DNA from: WTGU01 sp965242855
Lineage (GTDB): Bacteria > Pseudomonadota > Alphaproteobacteria > UBA828
DNA length: 64,000 bases
Assembly (NCBI GenBank): GCA_965242855.1
Contig: OZ251509.1
Coordinates: 1,612,001 to 1,676,000, forward strand
Direction: 5' to 3'
A program made the position numbers and the translations under genes. Below, in pieces: positions 9,325-18,263 of the stretch (its first letter is position 1; every line of letters begins with the position of its first letter). Under the pieces are notes generated by a model. It searched no databases. It had not been told where the DNA came from and saw only the letters and a program-made list of their open reading frames with translations.

Positions 9325-10864
9325 GGCGGCCTCCCGCCCGGCGACCCCGGCGGACGCCGCCGCCGAACGGCGTTCGGAGGACAGGTTCCGCGCCCTCTTC
9401 GACATGAGCCGCGACGGGATCGTGTTCGTCGATCTCGAGGGGCGTATCGAGGAGGCGAACCAAGCCTATCTCGATCTCGTGGGCTACGACCGCGAAGAGA
9501 TCGCGAAACACACCTACCAGGACCTCACACCGGAGAAGTGGCGCGCCGGTGAGGCCGCGATCATCGAATCCCAGGTGATGCGGCGCGGCTTCTCCGACGA
9601 ATACGAGAAGGAGTACATCCGCAAGGACGGCTCCATCGCGCCGATCGTCCTCCGCACCATCCTGGTCCGCGACCCGGACGGGCGGCCCGTCCGCTTCATG
9701 GGCATCGTCCGCGACGTCACCGAGCTGAAGGAGAAGAAGAAGGCGCTCAAGGCGTCCGAGCGGCGCTACCGCGACCTCTTCGACCTGAGCCGCGACGGCG
9801 TGGTCTTCGTCGCCCTCGACGGCCCGATCGAGGAGGCCAACGGCGCCTATCTGGCCATGCTGGGCTACGACCGAGCCGCGCTCCTCCGCATGACCTACCA
9901 GGCGCTCACCCCCGCCCGATGGAAGGAGATGGAAGCCGGCATCGTCGCCGAACAGATCGTCCGCCGCGGCTATTCCGACGAGTACGAGAAGGAATACGTC
10001 CGCAAGGACGGGACGGTGTTCCCGGTCGCCGTCCGCGCCATCCTGGTCCGCGACGACGCGGGCGCGCCGGTGCGGATCATGGCGATCGTCCGCGACATCA
10101 CCGAGCAGAAGCGGGCCAAGGAGACGCTCGAACGCCATGCCCGCGACCTCGCCCGCTCGAACGAGGAGCTCGAGCGGTTCGCCTACGTCGCCTCGCACGA
10201 CATGCAGGAACCGCTGCGCAAGATCCAGGCGTTCGGCGCCCTCCTCGCGGAAGAGAAGCAGGCGCTGCTCGACGACGAGGGCCGCCGCTACATCGACTTC
10301 ATGGCCGACGCTGCGGCCCGGATGCAGACCCTGGTGAGCGACCTCCTCTCGCTCTCCCGCGTCGCGACGAGCGCCCGCGCCTTCGAGGACATCGACCTGG
10401 GTAGCGTCATTGAGACCGTGCTCTCGGATCTCTCGGTCGGCCTGAAGGAAGCCGGCGGGCGGGTCGAGGTGGGGGCGCTGCCCACGGTAGAGGCCGACCG
10501 CACCCAGATGGAGCAGCTCTTCCGCAATCTGGTCGGGAATGCCCTCAAGTTCCGCAAACCCGGTGCGGCGCCCCGCGTCTCCGTCGGCCCGGCAGAGGCG
10601 GTCGAGCCCCTCCCCGGGGTGCCCGAACCGTGGCGCGCGGTGGTCGTCGCCGACGACGGGATCGGTTTCGAGCCGGCCCAGGGCGAGAGCCTCTTCGCCC
10701 CCTTCAAGCGGCTGCACGCGCGCCATGAATACGAAGGCGCGGGGATCGGCCTCGCGATCTGCGAGAAGATCGTCGCGCGCCACCGCGGGCGGATCACCGC
10801 GGCCGGCGTGCCGGGCGGCGGCGCCGCCTTCACGGTGACCCTGCCCCGCCGGCAGCCCGCATGA
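9317..10864 (+). CDS. Sensor histidine kinase with tandem PAS domains
   Basis: This 515-residue soluble kinase has no membrane segments. Two PAS domains (about 21-137 and 148-265) are very alike: both carry the DEYEKEY-RKDG stretch and end in IVRD-TE, which indicates an internal duplication. A dimerisation/phosphoacceptor helix follows with the histidine in ASHDMQEPLRK (about residue 294), the phytochrome-kinase-like variant. The ATP domain has the N box NLVGNALKFRK, VADDGIGF and GAGIGLAICEKI. Two response-regulator genes follow at once, so it probably donates phosphate to them. The signal sensed is unknown. Confidence 0.92.
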   Translation: MAEAASRPATPADAAAERRSEDRFRALFDMSRDGIVFVDLEGRIEEANQAYLDLVGYDREEIAKHTYQDLTPEKWRAGEAAIIESQVMRRGFSDEYEKEYIRKDGSIAPIVLRTILVRDPDGRPVRFMGIVRDVTELKEKKKALKASERRYRDLFDLSRDGVVFVALDGPIEEANGAYLAMLGYDRAALLRMTYQALTPARWKEMEAGIVAEQIVRRGYSDEYEKEYVRKDGTVFPVAVRAILVRDDAGAPVRIMAIVRDITEQKRAKETLERHARDLARSNEELERFAYVASHDMQEPLRKIQAFGALLAEEKQALLDDEGRRYIDFMADAAARMQTLVSDLLSLSRVATSARAFEDIDLGSVIETVLSDLSVGLKEAGGRVEVGALPTVEADRTQMEQLFRNLVGNALKFRKPGAAPRVSVGPAEAVEPLPGVPEPWRAVVVADDGIGFEPAQGESLFAPFKRLHARHEYEGAGIGLAICEKIVARHRGRITAAGVPGGGAAFTVTLPRRQPA

Positions 10865-10871
10865 GCGGCCG

Positions 10872-11795
10872 ATGAGCGACGCCGCGCGACCCAGGCCGGT
10901 CCTGATCCTGATGGCGGACGACGATCCGGAAGACTGTCTGCTGACGAAGAAGACGCTCCAGAAGGCGCGGCTCGCCAACGAGCTGCGCTTCGTGGGCGAC
11001 GGCCGGGAGCTCCTGGACTATCTGGAGCGGCGGGGCCGCTTCGCCGCCCCCGCCCTCTCGCCGCGCCCGGACCTGATCCTGCTCGACCTGAACATGCCCA
11101 ACATGAGCGGCCTGGGCTCGCTCTGGGAGATCAACCTGAAGCCGGCGATCCGACGCATCCCCATCGTCATCCTGACGGCCTCGGAGGACGCGCTCGACGT
11201 CTCCGAGAGCTACAACCTGGGCGCCTACGCCTATCTCGTCAAACCGGTGACCTTCGGGAAGCTGCACGCGGCCGTGCGGCGCCTGAAGAGCTACCGCTAC
11301 GAGCTCGCCTCGGGCGGCGATACGGCGCGGCCCGCCGTCATCGTCATGGCCGACGACGATCCCCAAGCCTGCCTGCTGGCGACCAAGGCCTTGCAAGCCG
11401 CCGGCCTGCGCAATCCGCTGACCTACGTCACCGACGGCGCGGCGCTGATGGAGCATGTCCGCGGCCGCCGCACCTTCGGCGAGGACGTCCCGGCGCCGCG
11501 CCCGGATCTGGTCGTGCTCGACCGCGACATGCCCGGCAGGGACGGCCGCCGGGTGCTGGCCGAGATCGACGGCGACCCGGCGCTGCGCGACCTGCCGGTC
11601 ATCGTCCTCGCCGCGGCGAAGGACGACGCCGGCGCGCTTTCCGGCGGCGCCCCCTCGCCCCGCGCCTTCGTCGCCAGGCCGCTCGCATTCGATACCTTCG
11701 CCGCGGCGATCGCGGGGTTCGAGTCGCTCGCCTTCCGGCTGGTCGCGGCGGACCGCCGCGGCGGGGACGGCGGCGGCGCGAGCGGCGCCCGGTAG
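10872..11795 (+). CDS. Response regulator with two receiver domains
   Basis: Two Rcp1-like receiver domains in tandem make up 307 residues, with no output domain. Receiver 1 is complete: acidic DDD pocket, phosphoacceptor in LLDLNMPNMSG, a threonine in ILTASED and the lysine in LVKPV. Receiver 2 keeps DDD and the aspartate in VLDRDMPG. Its switch threonine region reads LAAAKDD and the lysine is replaced by arginine (FVARPL), so it may not signal normally. The gene starts seven bases after the kinase stop and is probably phosphorylated by that kinase. Confidence 0.9.
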   Translation: MSDAARPRPVLILMADDDPEDCLLTKKTLQKARLANELRFVGDGRELLDYLERRGRFAAPALSPRPDLILLDLNMPNMSGLGSLWEINLKPAIRRIPIVILTASEDALDVSESYNLGAYAYLVKPVTFGKLHAAVRRLKSYRYELASGGDTARPAVIVMADDDPQACLLATKALQAAGLRNPLTYVTDGAALMEHVRGRRTFGEDVPAPRPDLVVLDRDMPGRDGRRVLAEIDGDPALRDLPVIVLAAAKDDAGALSGGAPSPRAFVARPLAFDTFAAAIAGFESLAFRLVAADRRGGDGGGASGAR

Positions 11796-11813
11796 CGGCG
11801 CACCGGGGACCCG

Positions 11814-12260
11814 ATGCCCGACCCCGCGGCGCGCGCGCTCCTCCTGATCGCCGACGACGATCCGGGCGACTGCCTGCTCATCGAAAAGGCGTTTCGCAAG
11901 GCGGATATCGCGAGTCCGCTCCGCGTCGTCCACGACGGCGCCGATCTGATGGACTATCTCAAGCGCCGCGGCCGCTACGCCAGGCCGGAGGACGCGCCGC
12001 GGCCGAGCCTGATCCTGCTGGACCTCAACATGCCGAAGATGGACGGCACCGCGTTCCTGCGGCGGCTCCGCGACGAGCCGGAGCTCCGCGGCATTCCCGT
12101 GGTGGTCCTGACGACCTCCGACGACGAGCGGGACATCGCGTCGAGCTACGCACTCGGCGCCAACGCCTACATGGTCAAGCCGGCGGCGTTCGACGGCATG
12201 GTCTCGATGGCGAAGATCGTGAAGACGCACTGGCTGGAGGCGGTCCGGCTGCCGCCGTGA
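11814..12260 (+). CDS. Single-domain response regulator, Rcp1-like
   Basis: This 148-residue protein is a lone receiver domain of the Rcp1 type that commonly pairs with phytochrome-like kinases. Visible are the DDDPGDCLLIEKAF acidic pocket, LLDLNMPKMDG with the phosphoacceptor aspartate, VLTTSDDE with the threonine switch, and YMVKPAAF with the conserved lysine. It has no DNA-binding or enzymatic output, so it probably works by phosphorelay or protein contact. It follows the dual-receiver gene by 18 bases and is the third gene of the kinase series. Confidence 0.92.
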   Translation: MPDPAARALLLIADDDPGDCLLIEKAFRKADIASPLRVVHDGADLMDYLKRRGRYARPEDAPRPSLILLDLNMPKMDGTAFLRRLRDEPELRGIPVVVLTTSDDERDIASSYALGANAYMVKPAAFDGMVSMAKIVKTHWLEAVRLPP

Positions 12261-12304
12261 CGGGCGGGCACCTCCGGGACGAACCGAGACGCGAGGACCG
12301 AGCC

Positions 12305-13489
12305 ATGCGGAACGGCGGCGAGAGTTCCCCGGTGATCACCCTGAGCGCCGGGCCGGTCGATGCCTATCCGGCGGTGCTGCGCGCCCTCTCGCGCCCCGTC
12401 ACCTACGATTTCGATCCGTCGTTCCGGCGCTTCTACGAGGCGGCGGTGCTGAAGACCGCCCGGGCGCTGCGCATCGAACGGCCGCCGGTGATCCTTCACG
12501 GCGAGCCGGTGCTGGGGCTGGAGGCCGCCGCGGCCGCCCTGATCGGTGCCGACGACGCGGTGCTGAATCTGGTTTCCGGCGAATACGGCAAGGGGTTCGG
12601 CCGCTGGGCGGCGCGCCACTGCCGCGACCTCGTCGAGATCGAAGTCGCCTACGACGACGCGATCGACCCGGCCTCCGTGCGCGCGGCGCTGGCCGCGCGG
12701 CCCGACATCCGAATCCTCTCGGTCTGCCATCTCGACACGCCGTCCGGCACGGTCAATCCGGTCCGCGAAATCGGCGAAATCTGTCGCGCGCACGACGTGC
12801 TTTTCATCGTCGACGCCGTCTCCTCCTTCGGCGGGATGGACGTCCATCCCGAGGAAATCCACGCCGACGTTTTCGTGACGGGCCCGAACAAATGCCTGGG
12901 TGGCACCCCCGGCCTTTCCATCCTCCACGTCTCCGAGCGCGCCTGGGCACATATCGACGCCAACCCCGCCGCGCCCACGGGTTCCGTGCTGAGCCTCAAG
13001 GACTGGCGCGAGGCCTGGCGCGCCGACACGCTGTTCCCCTTCACGCCTTCGGTGGCCGAGGTCCACGCACTGGACGCGGCCGTGGACGCCTATCTCGAGG
13101 AGAAGCCGGAAAAGGTCTGGGCCCGCCACGCGCTGACGGCGCGCGCCTGCCGCACCGGCGTGCGCGCCATGGGGCTGGAGCTCTGGCCCGCGCGGGAGGC
13201 GCTCTGCGCCGATACGGTGACGACGGTCCGCATCCCCGAGGGGCTGGAGGACGCGGCGCTCCGGGAGGCCGCACGGGCGCGCTACGGGGTGATCTTCTCG
13301 GCCGGCCGCGGCTCGCTGCTCGGCAAGCTCGTGCGCATCGGCCACATGGGCCCCGTCGCCCGCCCGATCTACGCCACCGTCGCCGTCACTGCCCTGGGCG
13401 GCGCCATCCGCGCGCGCGGCGGCGAGGCCGACATCGGCGCCGGCGTCGAGGCCGCCCTCGCCGTGATCGAGAATGCCGTGGAATTCTGA
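12305..13489 (+). CDS. ppaT: Pyridoxamine-pyruvate transaminase
   Basis: This fold-type I aminotransferase (class V) moves the amino group of pyridoxamine to pyruvate, giving pyridoxal and L-alanine in vitamin B6 degradation. The 394-residue sequence matches my recollection of the Mesorhizobium enzyme along its length: ITLSAGPVDAYP, VILHGEPVLGLEAAAA, GEYGKGFGRWA, HLDTPSGTVNP, VDAVSSFGGMDVHPE, the catalytic lysine in VTGPNKCLGG, and the C-terminal GKLVRIGHMGP. The frame is open from a GTG at 12257 that overlaps the regulator stop. The ATG at 12305 has a GAGG ribosome site and better matches the family N-terminus. It is convergent with 4-pyridoxolactonase, another enzyme of the same pathway. 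Confidence 0.9.
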   Translation: MRNGGESSPVITLSAGPVDAYPAVLRALSRPVTYDFDPSFRRFYEAAVLKTARALRIERPPVILHGEPVLGLEAAAAALIGADDAVLNLVSGEYGKGFGRWAARHCRDLVEIEVAYDDAIDPASVRAALAARPDIRILSVCHLDTPSGTVNPVREIGEICRAHDVLFIVDAVSSFGGMDVHPEEIHADVFVTGPNKCLGGTPGLSILHVSERAWAHIDANPAAPTGSVLSLKDWREAWRADTLFPFTPSVAEVHALDAAVDAYLEEKPEKVWARHALTARACRTGVRAMGLELWPAREALCADTVTTVRIPEGLEDAALREAARARYGVIFSAGRGSLLGKLVRIGHMGPVARPIYATVAVTALGGAIRARGGEADIGAGVEAALAVIENAVEF

Positions 13490-13535
13490 CCTGTCCGTGC
13501 GCCGGCGCGGAGGCCCGCGCATCACGGGTCGGGGG

Positions 13536-14354
13536 TTATTCGTAACAGGCCGGCGCGACGGCGTAGTTGGCGAATTCGTCGCCGTCGTGGCTGACGAATA
13601 TCTCGGCGTCGTGCTGGAGCGCCACGTCCTTGAGCCGCCGGATCGAGTCGACGGCCTTCACCGGGTCGAGATGGAAGCTCGGAATGATCTCCGCGTCGAA
13701 CCCCTTGCGCGTATAGGCGGCGTCCGCGGTGAAGAGCATCGGGCGGCGCCCGGCGAGTTCGACCAGGAGGCTGTAGTGGCCCGCCGTGTGGCCCGGAGTC
13801 TCGATCAGGTGGAGTCCCTTCGCGATCTCCTGGTCGCCGCTCAGGAGCTCCACCCGGGGAGTCCAGATGTCGGATTCCGGATCCGCCGGCGCCTCCCTGC
13901 CCTCGCGCCTGAGCCGCTCTCGGTGCAGGTCCGCGTGGAAGCGCATGTCGGAATAGCCCAGCAGCTCGAAGGGCGCCGGGGCCTTGCACTGGGCGAATTC
14001 GAGGGCGTGGCACACCGTGCAGGCCGCGCGCAGATGCCGGTTCCCGCCGCAATGATCGAAATGGTAGTGCGAGTTGACGACGTAATCGACGTCGTCCGCG
14101 CGGTATCCGGCCTGGGCGAGCGCGCCGACGAGCGTCTGCCTCGCGGTCTGCCGCGGCTTCTCGAAAGGCAACACGGCCTTCACGTGGTCGCAGTCATAGC
14201 CGGTATCGAAGAGGTAGAGCCCGTCCGCGTGGTCGATCAGCACGCTGTAGACGGGGAAGCGCACCTCGCCCGCCGGCCCCCTGTTCCAGTAGACGTGGAA
14301 GCCGTCGATGACGAGCGTGCCGCCGTCGAGGATGAACACCCGGGTCTTCTTCAC
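13536..14354 (-). CDS. 4-pyridoxolactonase
   Basis: This metallo-beta-lactamase-fold lactonase opens 4-pyridoxolactone to 4-pyridoxic acid in vitamin B6 catabolism. The zinc motif is NSHYHFDHCGG, with a further histidine in TPGHTAGHYSLL and an aspartate in LFTADAAYT. The N-terminus (VFILDGGTLVIDGFHVYWNRG) and FPVYSVLIDHADG match the Mesorhizobium enzyme as I recall it. The GTG at 14354 has a near-perfect AAAGGAGG site and gives 272 residues; the ATG at 14393 lies inside the upstream permease gene. That permease ends 19 bases earlier on the same strand, so enzyme and transporter are probably cotranscribed. An acyl-homoserine lactonase is the alternative but less likely. Confidence 0.88.
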   Translation of the reverse strand: MKKTRVFILDGGTLVIDGFHVYWNRGPAGEVRFPVYSVLIDHADGLYLFDTGYDCDHVKAVLPFEKPRQTARQTLVGALAQAGYRADDVDYVVNSHYHFDHCGGNRHLRAACTVCHALEFAQCKAPAPFELLGYSDMRFHADLHRERLRREGREAPADPESDIWTPRVELLSGDQEIAKGLHLIETPGHTAGHYSLLVELAGRRPMLFTADAAYTRKGFDAEIIPSFHLDPVKAVDSIRRLKDVALQHDAEIFVSHDGDEFANYAVAPACYE

Positions 14355-14373
14355 GGCGCCTCCTTTCCGTTCT

Positions 14374-15309
14374 TCAGCGCTGGCCGCGGACATAGGGCAG
14401 GCCGAGCGCCGCCGGCAGGCTGGCCCGCCGGGCGAACAGCACCAGCACGATCATGACCATGAGGAACGGCAGCATCTGCACGACGTCGGTGGGCACGCCC
14501 ACCCCGCCGACCTGAAGCGCCGTCGTCAGCGAGAGGCTGGCGCCGAAGAGGAAGGCGCCGATCAGCACCCAGAGCGGGCGCCCGCGCGCCAGCATCGCCA
14601 GCACGATGGCGATGAATCCGGCGCCGCCGGTCATGAAGGGAACGAAGATCCCGGCCCCGATCGTCGCCATGTAGGCGCCCCCCAGCCCCGCCATGACGCC
14701 CGTGAACAGCACCGACCAGCCGCGCGTCGCGCCCACGCTGACCCCGGCGGCGTCGAGCGCGTCGGGCTTGTCGCCGGCGGCCTGGAGATTGAGCCCGACA
14801 TGGGTGCGACGGTAGAGCCAGGCCAGAACGGGGACGAGAAGGACGGCGACGTAGACCATCGGGTGGCGCGCGAACAGGCTCGGCCCGAGAATCGGGATTT
14901 CGACGAGTCCCGGAATGTCGAGGGTCTCGACCCGCGGCAGGCGCGGGTAGGTACGGCTGAACTGGACGTGATGGAGGAGTGCCGTGAGCCCGTCCGCGCC
15001 CAGGGTGAGCGCGATCCCGATGACGATCTGGTTCAAGCCGAGGCGAACGCAGAGGAGCGCCATCATGAGCGCGAGGGCGAGGCCCGCAACCGCGCCCGCG
15101 AGGAAGCCGAGCCACAGCGAGCCCGAGCCGAAGGCCGCCGCGAAACCCGCATAGGCCCCGAAGAGCATCATGCCCTCGATGCCGATGTTGAGCACCCCGG
15201 CCTTCTCAGAGACCTGCTCGCCGAGCCCCGCGAGCAGGAGCGGCACGCCGGCCGCCACCGCCCCCGCGATCAACGAGATCAGAAACGCATCGCCGAGAAG
15301 ACCTTGCAC
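14374..15309 (-). CDS. BMP-type ABC importer permease, second subunit (YufQ-like)
   Basis: This hydrophobic permease (311 residues) is of the kind found in BmpA/YufN nucleoside-type importers. It has about eight predicted membrane helices, with landmarks EKAGVLNIGIEGMMLFGAYAG and GLNLQAAGDKPDALDAAGVS. Its partner permease, ATPase and binding protein lie at 23.4-27.2 kb on the same strand, beyond an 8-kb block of unrelated DNA-metabolism genes. The GTG at 15309 is chosen because the frame upstream of it is antisense-like and hydrophilic. It sits directly before 4-pyridoxolactonase. Confidence 0.88.
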   Translation of the reverse strand: MQGLLGDAFLISLIAGAVAAGVPLLLAGLGEQVSEKAGVLNIGIEGMMLFGAYAGFAAAFGSGSLWLGFLAGAVAGLALALMMALLCVRLGLNQIVIGIALTLGADGLTALLHHVQFSRTYPRLPRVETLDIPGLVEIPILGPSLFARHPMVYVAVLLVPVLAWLYRRTHVGLNLQAAGDKPDALDAAGVSVGATRGWSVLFTGVMAGLGGAYMATIGAGIFVPFMTGGAGFIAIVLAMLARGRPLWVLIGAFLFGASLSLTTALQVGGVGVPTDVVQMLPFLMVMIVLVLFARRASLPAALGLPYVRGQR

Positions 15310-15349
15310 GATACACCCGGATCGTTCGGTCGGGAGAGAATAGCCGACA

Positions 15350-18256
15350 TCAACCGGGCGTTTCGGAGATTTCAGGGCTGCGCCCGGTTCGCGACAGGAT
15401 TGCGAGCTCACCCCCCGGCGCGGCAGGCGATTCGATTCCGGGGAGCGCGTGGACCGTGACGGAAGGGCAGACCTCTCGAGCAATATCGCACAAATGGCGA
15501 TGATGGCTCAGATAGACCACCTGCCCGAATTTCGCCATATCCGCGAACAGACGGAACGCTTCCTCGGCGCGGAAATCGTCGAAGGTTTCCAAGATATCGT
15601 CGGCGATAAAGGGCACCGGGCCGTGGCGTTCGACGAATTCGCGATAGCCGGCGACACGCAGCGCGAGATATAGCTGAAAGCGGGTTCCCTTCGACATTTC
15701 CGGCGCGAGTTTCGCGCCGCCGGCAGCTGGAACGCCGATGAGAATCTCGCCCTTGTCCGTGAGTTGCGAATCCAAGCCGGAATATGCGCCGCGGCTGATC
15801 GTGCGGAATGCTTCCGACGCATTCTTCATCATCGAACTGCGGTGTTTCCGGCGATAGTCGTCGAGCGCGCGTTCGGCCGCCGCGACGCCAAGCCGAACGC
15901 GCAACCAATCGCGCGCGCCCTCCTCGATTTCGAGGAGAACCGTGCGGCGCTCCTGTTCGAGCCGCGCTGCGTCGTCGTCGCTGCCGACCGCCGCGAGTGC
16001 ATCGTTCGCCTTCTGGAGGGAATGAAAACGCGCCTGCTTGCAAACAGAGAACTCCTTCAGCTTCTCTGCGATTTCAGCGGCCTCCGCCTTGAGGGCGTTC
16101 TGGTCGACTCCAGCAAGCGCGGCCTTTGCGTCGCACGGCGAGTCGGCATCCATCACTTCCATCAGCTGTGCCTCGTACTCGTCCACGGTCTTGCGCAGCT
16201 CCGCGCGGCGCTGGGCCTTCCTCAATTTTTCATCCACGGCGCGAAGGGTGTCGACTCCGAATAGCGCGAACATGCAGTCGGCCTCGTCGCGCAACTCGGC
16301 CATCTCGTCCTCGGCGCGGGATATATCCGCGGCGATTCGGTCGATCTCCTTCCCCAACTCGTCCCGCGCCTTCCGTCTGGCGGCTTCCTCGGCGAGGCGC
16401 CTCTTCAGGGAGTCGTCGTGCACGAGAACCCGCGTCGCATCGAACGTCTCGCCCGCCTGCTTTGCGAGCGCGCCCACCTCGGCGACGAACGACGCCTGGT
16501 CCCGTTCCATTGTCGCGATTCGGGCGGTCAACGCGGCGTGCTCTCCGTGCGCGACTTCCAGGGCCGTCACACCTTCGAGAATGCGCCGCACCTCGGTGCT
16601 CGATGGCGTCGGGTCGATCTTGCCCAGCCAACAGCGCGACAGCGCCGCCGCCCAGTCACGGCGCCAGCCGGCGTCGTCTTCCTCAGCCCGCCGCGCCTCG
16701 TCGCGGCGGCGCTCGAGAGCCGCTCGCGCGCGTTCCAACCGCTCCCGCGCGCCCTCCGCCTTCGCCCGGCGGTCTTTTTCGGCGCCGACGGCCGCTTGCG
16801 CCGCATTCATGAGTGTCTCAATGTCCGACGTCGGCTTCCGCGCGGCACCGGCGGCGGCAAGTGCGCCGACGAGGCGTGCATGGAGTTTGGTGACGGCCTC
16901 GCGCGCGTGTTCGATTTCCAGGTCTTCGTCGCGTATTTCCGCCAATTTGGCGATAATCTCCTCGCGTCGGCGGAGCCACTCGGCAAGCCGGGAGAGGGAA
17001 ATATCGGGCGGCATGTCGGCGGCACCGGTGCGAATCATGATCGCGACCGACGCGGCGATCTCATCCACGACCGCCTGTCGCTGCTGGCGGGCGCGCGCGA
17101 GGCGTTTTGCGTTGCGCTTCGCGTCTGCGTCCGTCGCGCGCAGATCGTCGGCGGCTTGCCGCACGCGAGCGAGCGCCGCCGCGTGCGCGAGGCGGCCGTC
17201 AGCCGCCGCGTCGTGGGCGTTCATTTGCTCCTCGAAAACGTCGGCGGAGGCGACATCCAGCGCCGCACGATGGCGCCTCCACGCCTCGTCGCGCGACATC
17301 CGCAACGCCGCGGCCTCGTCGTCGTCCGCAACGCCGGTTTCCGCCTTCACCGCGCCGGCGCGGGACAATTGCCTGTCGCGTTCGGCCGCGAGGTCGGTCT
17401 CTTCTGACTCGAGGCGCTCGATCTCGCGATCGGCCGCCTCCAGGGCCGTCCGCCAAGTTTCCAGTTCGCAGGCCTCCGATACTGCGACCCGTGTCAGACT
17501 TTCCGCGTCGCCGCGCCACGGACGCAAGCGTTCGATCTTGTCGTCCAGTTCGCCCGCCAAGCGGCGCCTATGCCGGTCGTGGAGGGAGAGGCGCGCGCGG
17601 CAGTCGTCGCGCTGCGCGTCGTCGAGCGCAGCACTCAGGCGTTCGAACGCCGTTTCACCGGCGGCATCTTGCGCGGCGCCGCTCTTCTCAAACGCCTCCG
17701 CCGCGCGATCCGCGTCGGCTTTCGCCGTTTCCAATTCCACCGCCGTGGTCCTCTGGCGCTCCTCGATGCCGGACCGACTCTCGATCAGTGCGCGAAGGGC
17801 ACCGGCGACGGCCGCAGGAACGACCAGGGAGGCGGGGTCCGTGCCCGGAGCCTCATCCAAGCGGCGTAGGGAGGCCGCGATCCTCCCGTTCAGTTCGGCG
17901 AGCGTGTCGCGCCGCCGCGGCAGGTCTTCCTCGGCCGTGATGTAGCGCGCGCGGGAGGCGTCGAGCCGGGCGGCGCGGTCCTTGATGACCAGAACCGCAT
18001 CGTCCATCGGCAAAGCCTCGCGCTTTTCCGCACGCTCTTTCTTCCGTTTCTCCAAGCCTTCGATCTGCGCAGCCAGCCGGGGTTCTTTCTCCAGCAACAC
18101 GCCAATGCGCTCGGACCAGATTTGCGGCGGCTCGGGTAGGGAGTCCAGTTCAGCAAGCTCTTCGCGCGGGCGGCGGATTTTCGAAAGCCAAGGGAGCGCG
18201 GCAAGGAGACGTCCGACGTTCTCGCGCCTCGTTTCCAGATTCGCGACCAACGCCAC
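15350..18256 (-). CDS. yhaN: YhaN-family AAA ATPase, C-terminal part (frameshifted)
   Basis: This long segment is dominated by charged alpha-helical coiled coil and ends in the ATPase distal half: SKGTRFQLYLALRVAGYREF (signature region) and PFIADDILETFDDFRAEEAF (Walker B). It is the continuation of the Walker A piece encoded at 18264-18932. In the intact reading the two would make one protein of about 1190 residues. Reading on upstream of the listed GTG gives QTAYDEAVALVANLE, the natural join, and one extra G on the coding strand in the run at 18283-18285 explains the break. Such SMC-like ATPases work with the YhaO nuclease on DNA ends. Confidence 0.8.
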   Translation of the reverse strand: MALVANLETRRENVGRLLAALPWLSKIRRPREELAELDSLPEPPQIWSERIGVLLEKEPRLAAQIEGLEKRKKERAEKREALPMDDAVLVIKDRAARLDASRARYITAEEDLPRRRDTLAELNGRIAASLRRLDEAPGTDPASLVVPAAVAGALRALIESRSGIEERQRTTAVELETAKADADRAAEAFEKSGAAQDAAGETAFERLSAALDDAQRDDCRARLSLHDRHRRRLAGELDDKIERLRPWRGDAESLTRVAVSEACELETWRTALEAADREIERLESEETDLAAERDRQLSRAGAVKAETGVADDDEAAALRMSRDEAWRRHRAALDVASADVFEEQMNAHDAAADGRLAHAAALARVRQAADDLRATDADAKRNAKRLARARQQRQAVVDEIAASVAIMIRTGAADMPPDISLSRLAEWLRRREEIIAKLAEIRDEDLEIEHAREAVTKLHARLVGALAAAGAARKPTSDIETLMNAAQAAVGAEKDRRAKAEGARERLERARAALERRRDEARRAEEDDAGWRRDWAAALSRCWLGKIDPTPSSTEVRRILEGVTALEVAHGEHAALTARIATMERDQASFVAEVGALAKQAGETFDATRVLVHDDSLKRRLAEEAARRKARDELGKEIDRIAADISRAEDEMAELRDEADCMFALFGVDTLRAVDEKLRKAQRRAELRKTVDEYEAQLMEVMDADSPCDAKAALAGVDQNALKAEAAEIAEKLKEFSVCKQARFHSLQKANDALAAVGSDDDAARLEQERRTVLLEIEEGARDWLRVRLGVAAAERALDDYRRKHRSSMMKNASEAFRTISRGAYSGLDSQLTDKGEILIGVPAAGGAKLAPEMSKGTRFQLYLALRVAGYREFVERHGPVPFIADDILETFDDFRAEEAFRLFADMAKFGQVVYLSHHRHLCDIAREVCPSVTVHALPGIESPAAPGGELAILSRTGRSPEISETPG

Positions 18257-18263
18257 TGCTTCG

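Noticed and set aside
12257..12304. GTG at 12257 as the ppaT start
   Set aside because: It overlaps the regulator stop, but the extra 16 residues do not resemble the family and the ATG at 12305 has a suitable ribosome site.
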